From CBDDBU01 sp965226045 (GTDB lineage Bacteria > Pseudomonadota > Alphaproteobacteria > VGEJ01), in the NCBI GenBank assembly GCA_965226045.1, contig CBDDBU010000018.1, positions 1-36,264 on the forward strand: a stretch of DNA of 36,264 bases, read 5' to 3'. Position numbers and translations under genes: made by a program. Positions within the stretch are counted from its first letter, which is position 1. Each line of letters begins with the position of its first letter. Shown in pieces: positions 8,047 through 16,321 of this stretch. The notes below the pieces were generated by a model that worked only from the letters and a program-made list of their open reading frames with translations, did not search any database and had not been told where the DNA came from.

Positions 8047-9180
8047 CTACGCGTCGTGCCAGACGCGACCGCCGATCACCAGCATTCGTGGTTTGATGCG
8101 GCGATCGCCGAGCATGTGCTCGCCCGGCGCGTCCTCGTAGTCGAAGGCGCCCGCCTCGATCTCGAACACGGTCGCATCGCCCGGATTCCCGACGGCCAGG
8201 GTCCCGATTTCCGGCCGCCCCAGCGCCACCGCCGGGGTCGCTGTGGTCGCCCGCACCACCTCGTCGAGCGGCAAGCCCAAGCACAGGAACTTCGACATGG
8301 TGACCGCCAGATCGATCGCCGGCCCGTCGATGCTGAACATATGTACGTCGCTCGAAATGACATCGGGCGCGAAGCCCATGTCGAGCATGGTCCGGGCGAC
8401 CGGAAACGCGAAGCTGCCCTTGCCGTGACCGATGTCGAAGATCACACCGCGCTCGCGTGCCGCCACTACCTCCTCGCGCAGTTCACCACGGCTGCTGACC
8501 GGCGCGTTGGGGAACGGGCGAAAGCAGTGCGTCAGCACATCACCGGGGCGCAGCCGGTCGAGCACTTCGAGACGGCTCGGCGGCGGGAAGTCCAGGTGCG
8601 CCATGACCGGTAGGCCGGCCTCGTCGGCTACCTCAAGCGCCAGGTCAAGCGGCGCGATGCCCGAGTCGCCCCCGCCAAAGCGCCCGACCCGGACCTTGAT
8701 GCCCACGATCAGATCGGGATGGGCGCGCGCGACCTCAAGGCAGTCCTCGGTGCTCAAGAGCCGGAGATCACCCGACTCGCCGACCATCACGCGCTCGCTG
8801 AAGGCATAGATGCCGGGGAATGAGATGTTGAGGTAGGCGAGGATGCGCAGCGCCGAGGGCTCGGCCACGTAGGCGCGCAGCCCGGCAAAGGTGCCGGGGC
8901 CCGAGCTGCCCGCGTCGACGAACGTGATGGTCCCGCTCTGGCGCGCCAACGGCTCAGCTTCGACACCCAGCGAGGTCGCCCCCCAATAGATATGGGTGTG
9001 GAGATCGATCAAACCGGGCGTGACGATCAGGCCAGCGACATCGCGGACCGTGTGGGCCTCAGCGTCCGGCGGCGGGTCGAGGCCGGCCACCTTGCCATCG
9101 CTGAAGGCCACATCGCCAACCGCGTCGACCCCGCGCGCCGGATCGATGACCCGGCCGCCGCGCAACAGGAGATCGTACAT
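8047..9180 (-). CDS. Amidohydrolase / deacetylase-type metallohydrolase
   Basis: This is a 377-residue amidohydrolase-superfamily enzyme. The first metal site is HTH in GLIDLHTHIYWG (H61, H63). A candidate carbamylated Lys is in LIVGIKVRVG, later histidines are in PVMAHLDFPPP and DVLTHCFRPF, and the terminal Asp is in VISSDVHMFS. Small beta-sandwich strands at both ends (MYDLLLRGGRVIDPARG; MLVIGGRVWHDA) are typical of dihydroorotase/deacetylase-like members. Relatives are annotated as amidohydrolase/deacetylase (N-acyl-amino-acid or sugar deacetylases). The true substrate is unknown. All putative ligands are present. The IS903-like copy begins 61 bp upstream of the start codon, so the native promoter region may be damaged. 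Confidence 0.88.
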   Translation of the reverse strand: MYDLLLRGGRVIDPARGVDAVGDVAFSDGKVAGLDPPPDAEAHTVRDVAGLIVTPGLIDLHTHIYWGATSLGVEAEPLARQSGTITFVDAGSSGPGTFAGLRAYVAEPSALRILAYLNISFPGIYAFSERVMVGESGDLRLLSTEDCLEVARAHPDLIVGIKVRVGRFGGGDSGIAPLDLALEVADEAGLPVMAHLDFPPPSRLEVLDRLRPGDVLTHCFRPFPNAPVSSRGELREEVVAARERGVIFDIGHGKGSFAFPVARTMLDMGFAPDVISSDVHMFSIDGPAIDLAVTMSKFLCLGLPLDEVVRATTATPAVALGRPEIGTLAVGNPGDATVFEIEAGAFDYEDAPGEHMLGDRRIKPRMLVIGGRVWHDA

Positions 9181-9241
9181 ATTCGCTGCTGCCCTCGAGG
9201 TCGTGCGCGGGCGCGCTAGAGGGAGAGTTCCACAACCCGGC

Positions 9242-10330
9242 GGCTTTGGTGCATGGAGCCGCGATGGTGTGATCGCCCATTCCCCGGTTGGTTAGCGGAT
9301 CCTGATTGTGTTTGGTTTCGCCGCACGGATAGAGCGATTGAGTGCGTCGATCTGCATGGCGATTTCGGTTTGTTGGGATTGGAATGTGCGAGCGTTGAGC
9401 TTGCCGCCGTTGAGCCTCTTGACGCGAGCCATGGCTGTTTCGCCAAGCGCTCTCAATCCGTAGCCCTGTCGTTTCTGCCAGTTCATCCTTCCCTTCGACG
9501 CGATCTCCGCCGCATGGTGCTCCCGTTCCGATCCGCCATGAGGCGTGTCCGGGAGAGGAATGGATGTGGCGCGTGGCGGGATGATGATTTCAGGTGGTGA
9601 ATTCGGTGGCCGAGCTTCTCGGATCGCTTTTGTCACGGGCTCCCCGTCATAGGCGCCGTCGGCAAACACGCGCCGGATCATCCCACCGGAACCGGCGACC
9701 AGCGGTCCCGCCATCGTCGCATCGGCCGTGTCGTCACCGGTCAGTTCATGCGCCCGTATCTCGCTGCTGGCCGGGTCAACCGAGATATGCAGCTTGCGCC
9801 ACGAGCGCCGCGTTTCACCGTGCTTGGCGCGAGCCCACTCGCCAGCGCCAAAGAATTTCAGGCCCGTGGAATCCAGCACGATATCCGTAGACCGCTTGTT
9901 CGTGCTGGTTTCCACAACGACATCCACCGTTCGCCGCCGCCGCGACAGCGTGGTGTGATCCGGCACCGGCAGATCACACCCCATCAAGTCCACGAGGGAA
10001 CGCACAAAGCCTTCCGTCTGGCGCAGCGGCAGTCTGAAGACCACCCCCAGCATCAGTGTCGTGGAAATCGCCAACTCTGAAAACCGCCGCTGGCCACCAG
10101 GAGTTCGCCGCTTGGCTGCGTCCCATTGCTCCAGGGCGCTCTCATCAATCCAGAAACGAATGTCGCCGCGCCGAACCAAACCACGGTCATAATCCGGCCA
10201 GTTCATGACCCGGTACTTGGCTCTGGGGATATGGTGGCGACGCGATGCGTGGAACTTGAAAGGCATGACAAACTCTCAAAGACGGAAGCGGAGCCAGATA
10301 TACTAATCCTCAGGTCCATGCACCAAAGCC
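9242..10330 (-). mobile_element. IS903-like element (IS5 family), copy 1
   Basis: This is a 1089-bp element bounded by a 16-bp perfect inverted repeat, GGCTTTGGTGCATGGA at 9242-9257 and its complement at 10315-10330. IS903 ends also begin GGCTTTG. It carries a single transposase gene on the minus strand. A second, almost identical copy lies inverted at 19051-20139. The 9-bp flanks (caacccggc on the left, ctgaggcgc on the right) do not match, so the expected 9-bp target duplication is missing. The right end abuts internal sequence of an IS1182-type transposase. This implies recombination after insertion. Confidence 0.93.
9292..10266 (-). CDS. IS5-family (IS903 group) transposase, copy 1
   Basis: This is a full-length 324-residue DDE transposase. 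The catalytic residues are seen in DIVLDSTGLKFFG, RRVFADGAYDGE and the Glu of ALGETAMARVKRL. The N-terminus, MPFKFHASRRHHIPRAKYRV, differs from copy 2 by one visible residue (His6 versus Arg6, one base). The frame is open throughout, so this copy may still be active. Confidence 0.93.
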   Translation of the reverse strand: MPFKFHASRRHHIPRAKYRVMNWPDYDRGLVRRGDIRFWIDESALEQWDAAKRRTPGGQRRFSELAISTTLMLGVVFRLPLRQTEGFVRSLVDLMGCDLPVPDHTTLSRRRRTVDVVVETSTNKRSTDIVLDSTGLKFFGAGEWARAKHGETRRSWRKLHISVDPASSEIRAHELTGDDTADATMAGPLVAGSGGMIRRVFADGAYDGEPVTKAIREARPPNSPPEIIIPPRATSIPLPDTPHGGSEREHHAAEIASKGRMNWQKRQGYGLRALGETAMARVKRLNGGKLNARTFQSQQTEIAMQIDALNRSIRAAKPNTIRIR

Positions 10331-10615
10331 CTGAGGCGCTGGGCGCGCCCGAGAGGGCACGGCTCGCCTTCGCCCCACTGGACAAGTGTTCACGAGGCGC
10401 AATGGAACCTGGTGACCCTGGCCTGGACCATGGAGTATGCTCGCCTTGCGGCACGCGCGAGCCGGAGCGAACTGTACTTCGTGCCCTGGCACGAGAAGGC
10501 CGGGGTAAGAGTGAAACTCGGCTGCGGTACGCGCGGCTAAGCGACCGCACTCAAGGTGTCCTCACGCCAAGGCGCTCGATCCGGCATGACGCTGTGGCGA
10601 TCCGTCCATGGTGCG
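10331..10615. pseudogene. Degraded IS1182-type element remnant
   Basis: Directly right of IS903-like copy 1 the plus strand reads gaggcgctgggcgcgcccga, identical to the EALGAPE part of the IS1182 transposase encoded at 16288-17646. After a large internal deletion it resumes near 10370 (ctggacaag... then aatggaacctggtgaccct), which is the transposase C-terminus (EWNLVTLAW). From about 10415 it continues into two decayed units of the 67-bp repeat that follows the intact transposase, with many 1-4 bp insertions. Similarity fades near gcgatccgtcca (about 10615). The terminal inverted repeat is absent. No gene is expressed here as far as can be seen. Confidence 0.8.
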
Positions 10616-10632
10616 GCCAACGAATCGCTAAA

Positions 10633-10742
10633 GTGCCGCGCCATGAATGATGTAGCAACTGCGGCGCGGCCGGCTCTCACGCGTCCGGGCCTCGTGGACC
10701 GCGGGCGGTGCCGCGCCGCAACTGCGGCGCGGCCGGCTCTCA
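10633..10742 (+). repeat. Imperfect direct repeat at the start of the acyl-CoA-dehydrogenase-like gene
   Basis: The 10-mer gtgccgcgcc occurs at 10633 and 10708, and the 25-mer beginning gcaactgcggcgcggccggc occurs at 10655-10679 and again at 10718-10742. The 25-mers are 63 bp apart. The first copy has an extra 12 bp (atgaatgatgta) between the two blocks, which supplies a good ATG. The second copy supplies only the GTG used by the open frame. Confidence 0.85.
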
Positions 10743-11877
10743 ACTTGTCGAGGCTGTCCGCGAGCACACCGACGAGGCGGAGCAGGCGCGCCGGCTGTCT
10801 GATGAGGCCATGCGGGTCATGCGGGAAGCGGGGCTACACCGCATCCTGCAGCCAGGCGGGCATGGCGGCGCCGAGGCGCATTTTTCCGGCATGGTGGATA
10901 TTGTCGAAACGATCTCGCAGGGCTGCACGGCGGCGGGCTGGTGCTTGACCCAGTATTGCTCGCACAATTGTTTGCTTGGCTACTGGCCAGGCGAGGGGCA
11001 GGAAGACGTCTGGGGCCCGATGCCCGACGCGATCGTGGCCGGCTCGTTGATTCCATCGTGTGGCAAGGCGCGAAAGGTCGAGGGCGGCTGGCGGATTAGT
11101 GGGCAATGGCCGTTCGCGAGCGGTGTCCACGGCGCCGACTGGTTCATCGCCACGGCCTTCGTCGAGGGCATCGACGGCCCGCCGATCGTCCAGATGCATG
11201 CCGTGCCGCGCACCGATTACGGGATTCTCGACACCTGGCACACCGCCGGACTGCGTGGCACGGGCAGCGCGGACGTCGCCGTCAAGGACTGCTTCGTGCC
11301 GTCCCATCGCGGGCTTCGACTCAGTGAGACCAAGGGTGGGGGCAATGCGCCCGGGTGCGCGGTCAACGCGGCGGCGCTCTACAAGCTACCGGCGGCCGCG
11401 ATGTTCTCGATCAACCAGAGCGCGGTCGCGCTCGGTCTGGCTCAAGCCAGCTTCGACGCCTACATCGAGCAGGCGCGTACCCGGATCGCGCGGATGTCCG
11501 GCAGGAGCGTGTCAGATTATTCCACCGTGCAGGTCAAGGTTGGCGAGTCCCGGACGGCGATCAAGATGGCCCGTATGTTGCTGCACGATTGCTGCGATCT
11601 TGGCATGGCGGTCGCCGAGAAAGGCGAGGTCGCGCCGATGGAGCTCAAGACCGAACTGCGCGCCAAGGCGGCCATGGCGGGCAAGCTCTCCGCCCAGGCG
11701 GTCGATCTCCTGTTCCAAGTCTCCGGCGGGGCTGGGGTCTACGACCAGAACCAGATCTCGCGGGCGATGCGGGACATGAACTGTATCCGCGGCCATATCA
11801 CCCAGAACTGGGACATTAACGCGTCGAACCACGGTCGGGTGCTCCTCGGCCTGCCGTCAGCGGATCCGGCGCTCTAA
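10708..11877 (+). CDS. Acyl-CoA-dehydrogenase-fold flavin monooxygenase/dehydrogenase
   Basis: This protein of up to 389 residues has the acyl-CoA dehydrogenase fold: an N-terminal helical part, a middle beta-domain (IVAGSLIPSCGKARKVEGGW, ISGQWPFASGVHGADWF) and a C-terminal helical bundle. The SGQWPFASG and MHAVPRTDYGILDTWHTAGL patterns resemble group D two-component flavin monooxygenases (HsaA/HpaH-like) more than true acyl-CoA dehydrogenases. A flavin reductase partner is not nearby. The GTG start lies inside a duplicated segment. The more natural-looking start, ATG at 10643 (MNDVATAARPA), is in another frame, so the 5' end appears damaged. The core from LVEAVREHTDEAEQARRLSD onward is intact. 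The stop overlaps the convergent MFS gene by 4 bp. Confidence 0.75.
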   Translation: MPRRNCGAAGSQLVEAVREHTDEAEQARRLSDEAMRVMREAGLHRILQPGGHGGAEAHFSGMVDIVETISQGCTAAGWCLTQYCSHNCLLGYWPGEGQEDVWGPMPDAIVAGSLIPSCGKARKVEGGWRISGQWPFASGVHGADWFIATAFVEGIDGPPIVQMHAVPRTDYGILDTWHTAGLRGTGSADVAVKDCFVPSHRGLRLSETKGGGNAPGCAVNAAALYKLPAAAMFSINQSAVALGLAQASFDAYIEQARTRIARMSGRSVSDYSTVQVKVGESRTAIKMARMLLHDCCDLGMAVAEKGEVAPMELKTELRAKAAMAGKLSAQAVDLLFQVSGGAGVYDQNQISRAMRDMNCIRGHITQNWDINASNHGRVLLGLPSADPAL

Positions 11878-13112
11878 CTCTTCCCGGTAGCGGCTCCCGC
11901 GCGTTTGGCCGGCGGTAGTTTCTCGCCGCGCGCCGCTGGCCCGGTTCGCAGGAAGCCGACAGCGCCGAGGCCGGTGGCTACCGCCAACGCCACGAAGCCG
12001 GCCGCGTAGCTGCCAGCGGCGGCCATCAGCACGCCAAACAGCGGTGGGCCGCCAGCGGCGCCGGCGAACACCATCAGCGCGGCCGCGCCGGTCGCCCGGC
12101 TGACCGCGCCTGGCGGGGCCACCCGGGCGACCTCGGAGAGGAAAACGCCGTTCCACCCGACCGCCGTCGCACCAAACACGACCGCGATCGCGACGATCGC
12201 GGCGGGCGGCCATGATGCGTCGGCCAGGGCTGTCGCCACCGCGGACGCCGTGGCCAGCAGACTGAGCGCGGCCATGACAAACGAGGCGCGCACGAAGCGC
12301 TCGGCCAGTGCGCCCCACAGAATGCGCCCGGCGAGGCCCGCACCCTGCGCGATCGAGAGCACCCGGCCGGCGGCGATCAGTCCCAGACCGACCTCTTCGA
12401 CCAAGAACGGCACCAAGTAGGCGCCGAGGCAAAACTGCGCTGCGATTAAGGGCAGACAGCCGATCGCCAAGATCCGAAGGGGGCGCTCGTGCGCCACCAA
12501 GCGAAGGGCCGGCTTGATTTCGAGGCCGCTGCCCCCTGACCGGTTACGGTCGCCATCGAAGCGCCGCGCGCCCTGGATCAAAACCGCCAGAGAGATCGCG
12601 GCGGCGGTGACCATCAGTGCCGCGCCCTGCCACCCCAGAGCGAGCACCAGCGGGGGCACGATCAGGCCGGCGAGAATACCCCCGGCCGGCACACCCGACT
12701 GTTTGATCGAGAACACCAGGGGCCGGCGCTCGACCGGCGTCAACAGCGCCAGCACGTGCGAGCTTGCCGGTGCGCCGGGCCCATAGCCCAGGCCCATCAG
12801 CGCCGCGCCGACGACAACCAGCGGCAACTCTGCCGTCGCTACCAGGCCGAGGCCGGCGCCGCAGAACACCAACGCGATTTGGGTAACTCGGATCGCCCCA
12901 TAGCGCGCGACCAGGCCACCGCCGAGCCCAGCGGTCAGCATCGCCGCGGTGAAGACGATGGCGGGATAGACACCGATCCAGCCTGAATCGAGGCCAAGTT
13001 GGCCCAACGCGACAACGGCCAGAACCGGGGGCGTCATGATGGCCAGCGCGGTGGTCGTCTGGACCGCCGTGAACACGGTCGCTGCGCCCAAGTAGGCAGG
13101 GGGGGAACGCAT
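11874..13112 (-). CDS. Major facilitator superfamily transporter
   Basis: This is a 412-residue inner-membrane transporter with about 12 hydrophobic segments, for example VVALGQLGLDSGWIGVYPAI, IVFTAAMLTAGLGGGLVARY and AAAISLAVLIQGA. The loop between segments 2 and 3 has GGGLVARYGAIRVT, a degenerate form of the MFS signature. SIKQSGVPAGGILAGLIVPP is typical of the nitrate/cyanate (CynX-like) or general MFS group. The substrate is not determinable. The start at 13112 (MRSPPAYLGAATVF) is the only one before the first membrane segment. It is convergent with the flavoenzyme and divergent from the VOC gene (87 bp). Confidence 0.88.
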   Translation of the reverse strand: MRSPPAYLGAATVFTAVQTTTALAIMTPPVLAVVALGQLGLDSGWIGVYPAIVFTAAMLTAGLGGGLVARYGAIRVTQIALVFCGAGLGLVATAELPLVVVGAALMGLGYGPGAPASSHVLALLTPVERRPLVFSIKQSGVPAGGILAGLIVPPLVLALGWQGAALMVTAAAISLAVLIQGARRFDGDRNRSGGSGLEIKPALRLVAHERPLRILAIGCLPLIAAQFCLGAYLVPFLVEEVGLGLIAAGRVLSIAQGAGLAGRILWGALAERFVRASFVMAALSLLATASAVATALADASWPPAAIVAIAVVFGATAVGWNGVFLSEVARVAPPGAVSRATGAAALMVFAGAAGGPPLFGVLMAAAGSYAAGFVALAVATGLGAVGFLRTGPAARGEKLPPAKRAGAATGKS

Positions 13113-13199
13113 GGGCGGCGAGTATATAGAGCGCCCTCAATCACCGTTGGGCATCTGTTATGGTTGTGGGAGATCGCCAACCAACGCCGGAGAGACTTG

Positions 13200-13826
13200 A
13201 TGCAGATCACGGGTGTCAACCACATGGCCTTCATCACCGATGACATGGAGAAGACGATTCGCTTCTACCGCGACCTTCTCGGCATGGAGCTCACCGCGGG
13301 CGTCGGGCACGACGGCTTGCGCCACTACTTCTTCCGCGTCGGCGACAATCACATCGCCTTCTTTGAATACGACGGCGCCAGCCCGATGGAGCGGAAATTC
13401 CACGGCACCATGACCGACAAGCCGCTCGGCTTCGACCACGTCTCGTTGACCGTCGAATCGCGCGAGGCCCTGTTCCACTTCAAGGACAAGCTCGAAGCGG
13501 CGGGCTTCGAGGTGACCGGGGCGATAGATCACGGCACCATCTGGTCGATCTATTTCTTCGATCCCAGCAACATCCCGCTCGAGTTGAGTTGGGATTGCAT
13601 GGAGCTGTTGAAGACACCGGCGATGGACGAGGACGACCCGCTGGCGATGGTCGCCGAGGGCGCGGGGCCAACACCGGGCGTGTGGCCAGGGGTGACGAAC
13701 CCCACGCCGCTGGCCGAAATGACGGCGCGGCCCGGCAACGGCCATACAATGCGTGAAACCTTCCTGCGCGAAGGGTTGGCTCGCGACAAGCCCGAATATC
13801 GGGCGATCGCCGAGCCGCCACACTAA
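13200..13826 (+). CDS. VOC (glyoxalase/dioxygenase) family metalloprotein
   Basis: This 208-residue protein has two beta-alpha-beta-beta-beta units. Likely metal ligands are His8 (GVNHMAFITDD), the Glu in HIAFFEYDG, the His in LGFDHVSLTVES and the Glu in NIPLELSWDC, the usual 2-His-2-Glu arrangement. The FDPSNIPLELS pattern is typical of glyoxalase/bleomycin-resistance proteins. The extra C-terminal 55 residues (MDEDDPLAMVAEGAGPTPGV and following) are outside the fold. The ATG at 13200 follows ggagagactt. It ends 14 bp before the encapsulated-ferritin remnant, so the two were probably one transcript. The reaction is unknown. Confidence 0.85.
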   Translation: MQITGVNHMAFITDDMEKTIRFYRDLLGMELTAGVGHDGLRHYFFRVGDNHIAFFEYDGASPMERKFHGTMTDKPLGFDHVSLTVESREALFHFKDKLEAAGFEVTGAIDHGTIWSIYFFDPSNIPLELSWDCMELLKTPAMDEDDPLAMVAEGAGPTPGVWPGVTNPTPLAEMTARPGNGHTMRETFLREGLARDKPEYRAIAEPPH

Positions 13827-13840
13827 AAGGTCGCCTGATC

Positions 13841-14147
13841 ATGTCGAGCGAGGGCCTACACGCGCCGCGCGAGCGGCTGTCGGCGGAGACCCTGGCGCTG
13901 CATCAGGCTATTGCCTCGCTGATCGAGGAGCTCGAGGCGGCGGATTAGTATCGGCAGCGTGCCGACGATTGCGACGACCCCGCTCTCATGGCCGTCCTCG
14001 TGCACAACAATGCGCGAAGAGATCGAACACGCCTCGATGGTGCTGGAGTGGATCCGACGCCGCAGCGACGACTTTGATCGCGAGCTCAGGACATACCTTT
14101 TCTCGGAAGGCGACATCGGCGCTGGCGAGGAAGCGGCGAAGGCGTAG
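13841..14147 (+). pseudogene. Encapsulated ferritin-like protein (EncFtn), broken by nonsense and frameshift
   Basis: EncFtn is the short ferritin-like cargo that oxidises Fe2+ inside encapsulin nanocompartments. The ATG at 13841 opens MSSEGLHAPRERLSAETLAL and continues HQAIASLIEELEAAD. Codon 36 is TAG (13946-13948) where the family has a Trp before Tyr. The same frame continues YRQRADDCDDPALMAVLVHN, then one extra A near 14009 shifts the frame into MREEIEHASMVLEWIRRRSD and LRTYLFSEGDIGAGEEAAKA. The Glu and the EH pair that build the diiron site are still readable. The C-terminal encapsulin-targeting peptide seen in relatives is absent. The expected encapsulin shell gene is not downstream: the next gene is a gamma-glutamyltransferase homologue. 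A ribosome site (aaaagg) is preserved. Confidence 0.82.
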
Positions 14148-14275
14148 CGGGGCTTGCCCGAGCCGCGCCCGGCGATCACCCGCCACCGCGACGCACTTAG
14201 TCGGCGGCGGGTTTTGTGTTCTAATATCGTCCGCCAGGCGCGACGGCCCGTGCGCTCTCCACAGGAAGGTCCCTC

Positions 14276-16018
14276 ATGTCCCCATCGCCGCAATTCCCGA
14301 TGTCGGTTCCGGCCTACCGTCCGCCCATCGAGGGCTATCGTCATGCCGTCTCGGCCGGCCACTATTTGGCGGCGCACGCCGGTTTCGCCATGTTTCAGGC
14401 CGGCGGCAACGCCATCGATGCCGGGGTCGCCGGTGGCATCGCGCTCGGGGTGGTGCAGAGCAACTTCGTGAGTTTTGCAGGCGTCGCGCCGATCATTATC
14501 TACTCGGCCGAGCATGACGAGGTGATCAGCATCGACGGCCTCGGGATCTGGCCCAAGGCGGCGACCCTTGAGATGTTCGAAAAGGGCCACGGCGGCACCA
14601 TCCCGGCTGGCGTTCTGCGCACCGTGGTGCCAGCCGCGCCGGATGCGTGGATCACCGCCCTGGCGCGCTACGGGACGATGAACTTCGCCGATGTCGCCGA
14701 GCCCGCGATCCGCTTTGCGCGCGACGGCATCGCCATGTATCCCCTGATGACCGAGACCCTTGAGTTGAACAAGGAGGCGATGGCGCGGTGGGAGAGCACC
14801 GCGGCCGTCTACCAGCCCGGCGGCCAGGTTCCACAACCCGGCGAGCGGTTTCTGCAAACCGACCTCGGACGATCGATTCAGTACATGGCGGACCAGGAAA
14901 AGGCCGCCGCGCGGAACGGCCGCGAGGCGGGCCTAAAGGCCGCGCGCGATGCCTTCTACCGGGGGGATCTGGCCAAGACGTTCTGCGAGTACCACGCGGC
15001 CAACGGCGGCCTTCTGACGATGGAGGATATGGCCGACTACGGTGTCAACATCGAGACACCGCCGCATATCTCCTACGGCGACCTCGACGTCTACACCTGC
15101 GGCCCGTGGTGTCAGGGGCCAGTGCTGTTGCAGGCGCTGCAGTTGCTCAAGGGATATGATCTCAAGGCGTTGGGTCACAACAGCGCCAACTATATCCACA
15201 TTATTATCGAAGCGCTGAAGCTCGCCTACGCCGACCGCGAGCGCTACTACGGCGATCCGAAATTCGTCGACGTGCCCCTCAATATGCTGCTGTCGGACGC
15301 CTACTCCGACAGCCGGCGGGCCATGATCCGCGACAACGAGGCGTGGGCCGAAATGCCGCCGGCCGGCGAACTGACCGGGGGCGGTATTCCCTCGCTCGGG
15401 GTCCGGGCGACCGGCAGCGCGGCGCGGGCGCCGCTCGACACGTCGTACGTGTGCGCGGTCGACGACAAGGGCAACGTGTTCTCGGCAACCCCGAGCGATG
15501 TGGCCAACGATACGCCGATTATTCCCGGCACCGGCCTCACCGTCTCGTCCCGAGGGGCGCAGTCGTGGGCCCTGTCGGGGCATGCTTCGGCGGTCGCCCC
15601 AGGAAAAAGACCGCGGCTTACCCCAAATCCGGGCCTGGCGATGCGCGACGGGCGGATGCAGATGCCGTTTGGCACACCGGGTGGCGATGTCCAGTCACAG
15701 GCGATGCTGCAGGCCGTCCTCAACATCGAGGTCTTCGGCATGAATCCGCAGCGCGCGGTCGAGGAGCCACGCTTCGCGACTCAAAGCTTTCCGAACTCGT
15801 TCGAGCCGCACGCATATTTCCCGGCCAAGGTGCAGATCGAGAAGCGGCTGTGCGAGGAGGTCGGCGACGATCTGAAGAAGCGCGGGCACGACGTCGAGAT
15901 GTGGCAGGACTGGGTGTGGCAGGCTGGCGCGATCTGCCTGATTCGCAAGGAACTCGATACCGGCAGGTTCGCGGCGGCCGCCGATCCCCGCCGCCCCACG
16001 TACGCACTAGGCTGGTAA
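14276..16018 (+). CDS. Gamma-glutamyltransferase-family Ntn hydrolase
   Basis: This is a 580-residue proenzyme-type Ntn hydrolase. The N-terminal part has AGFAMFQAGGNAIDAGVAGG (family signature) and the C-terminal part has the autoprocessing and nucleophile Thr389 in APLDTSYVCAVDDKGNVFSA. The substrate-binding loop GTGLTVSSRGAQSW and the late FGTPGGDVQSQAMLQAVLNI block are intact. There is no signal peptide, so it is likely cytoplasmic, unlike classical periplasmic GGT. Relatives include glutathione hydrolases, oxamate amidohydrolase (HpxW) and acylases; I cannot choose. The ATG at 14276 is preceded by aggaagg. Its stop lies 30 bp from the IS1182-type element. Confidence 0.92.
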   Translation: MSPSPQFPMSVPAYRPPIEGYRHAVSAGHYLAAHAGFAMFQAGGNAIDAGVAGGIALGVVQSNFVSFAGVAPIIIYSAEHDEVISIDGLGIWPKAATLEMFEKGHGGTIPAGVLRTVVPAAPDAWITALARYGTMNFADVAEPAIRFARDGIAMYPLMTETLELNKEAMARWESTAAVYQPGGQVPQPGERFLQTDLGRSIQYMADQEKAAARNGREAGLKAARDAFYRGDLAKTFCEYHAANGGLLTMEDMADYGVNIETPPHISYGDLDVYTCGPWCQGPVLLQALQLLKGYDLKALGHNSANYIHIIIEALKLAYADRERYYGDPKFVDVPLNMLLSDAYSDSRRAMIRDNEAWAEMPPAGELTGGGIPSLGVRATGSAARAPLDTSYVCAVDDKGNVFSATPSDVANDTPIIPGTGLTVSSRGAQSWALSGHASAVAPGKRPRLTPNPGLAMRDGRMQMPFGTPGGDVQSQAMLQAVLNIEVFGMNPQRAVEEPRFATQSFPNSFEPHAYFPAKVQIEKRLCEEVGDDLKKRGHDVEMWQDWVWQAGAICLIRKELDTGRFAAAADPRRPTYALGW

Positions 16019-16121
16019 AGCGGCGCGCTGGGCCGATGACGGCCCTAGCAGCCTGTCGGACTGAGGTCCGCGAGAATGGGTGTGGACGGATCGCGATGTG
16101 GAGAGGTCATGGGATCGAGCG

Positions 16122-16321
16122 CCTTTCGTGAGGACACGGAGTGCGGTCGCTTGGCCGCGCGTACCGCAGGGTGAGTATACTCTTATGCCCTCTCGTGAGG
16201 GCACGAAGTACGTTCGCTTGCTCGCGCGTGCCGCAAGGCGAGCATACTCTTATTCCTTTTCGCGAGGTACGGAGTCCGGCCGCCTGCTCAAGCGTATTGC
16301 AAGGTGAACATTCTCTTTATG
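16122..16321. repeat. Three 66-67 bp tandem repeats at the transposase 3' end
   Basis: The units are 16122-16187 (66 bp), 16188-16254 (67 bp) and 16255-16321 (67 bp). They share the pattern cct-ttcg-tgaggnacggag...gcgcgtaccgcaggg...atactctta. The right-most unit contains the last ten codons and stop of the transposase (IKRMFTLQYA), so the other two are diverged copies of a coding end placed downstream of the gene. Two related units follow the degraded copy at about 10415-10570. Confidence 0.82.

Noticed and set aside
16029..16046. Hairpin gggcc-gatgac-ggccc after the gamma-glutamyltransferase gene as a terminator
   Set aside because: Stem of only five pairs and no following T-run; it also overlaps the IS target site.
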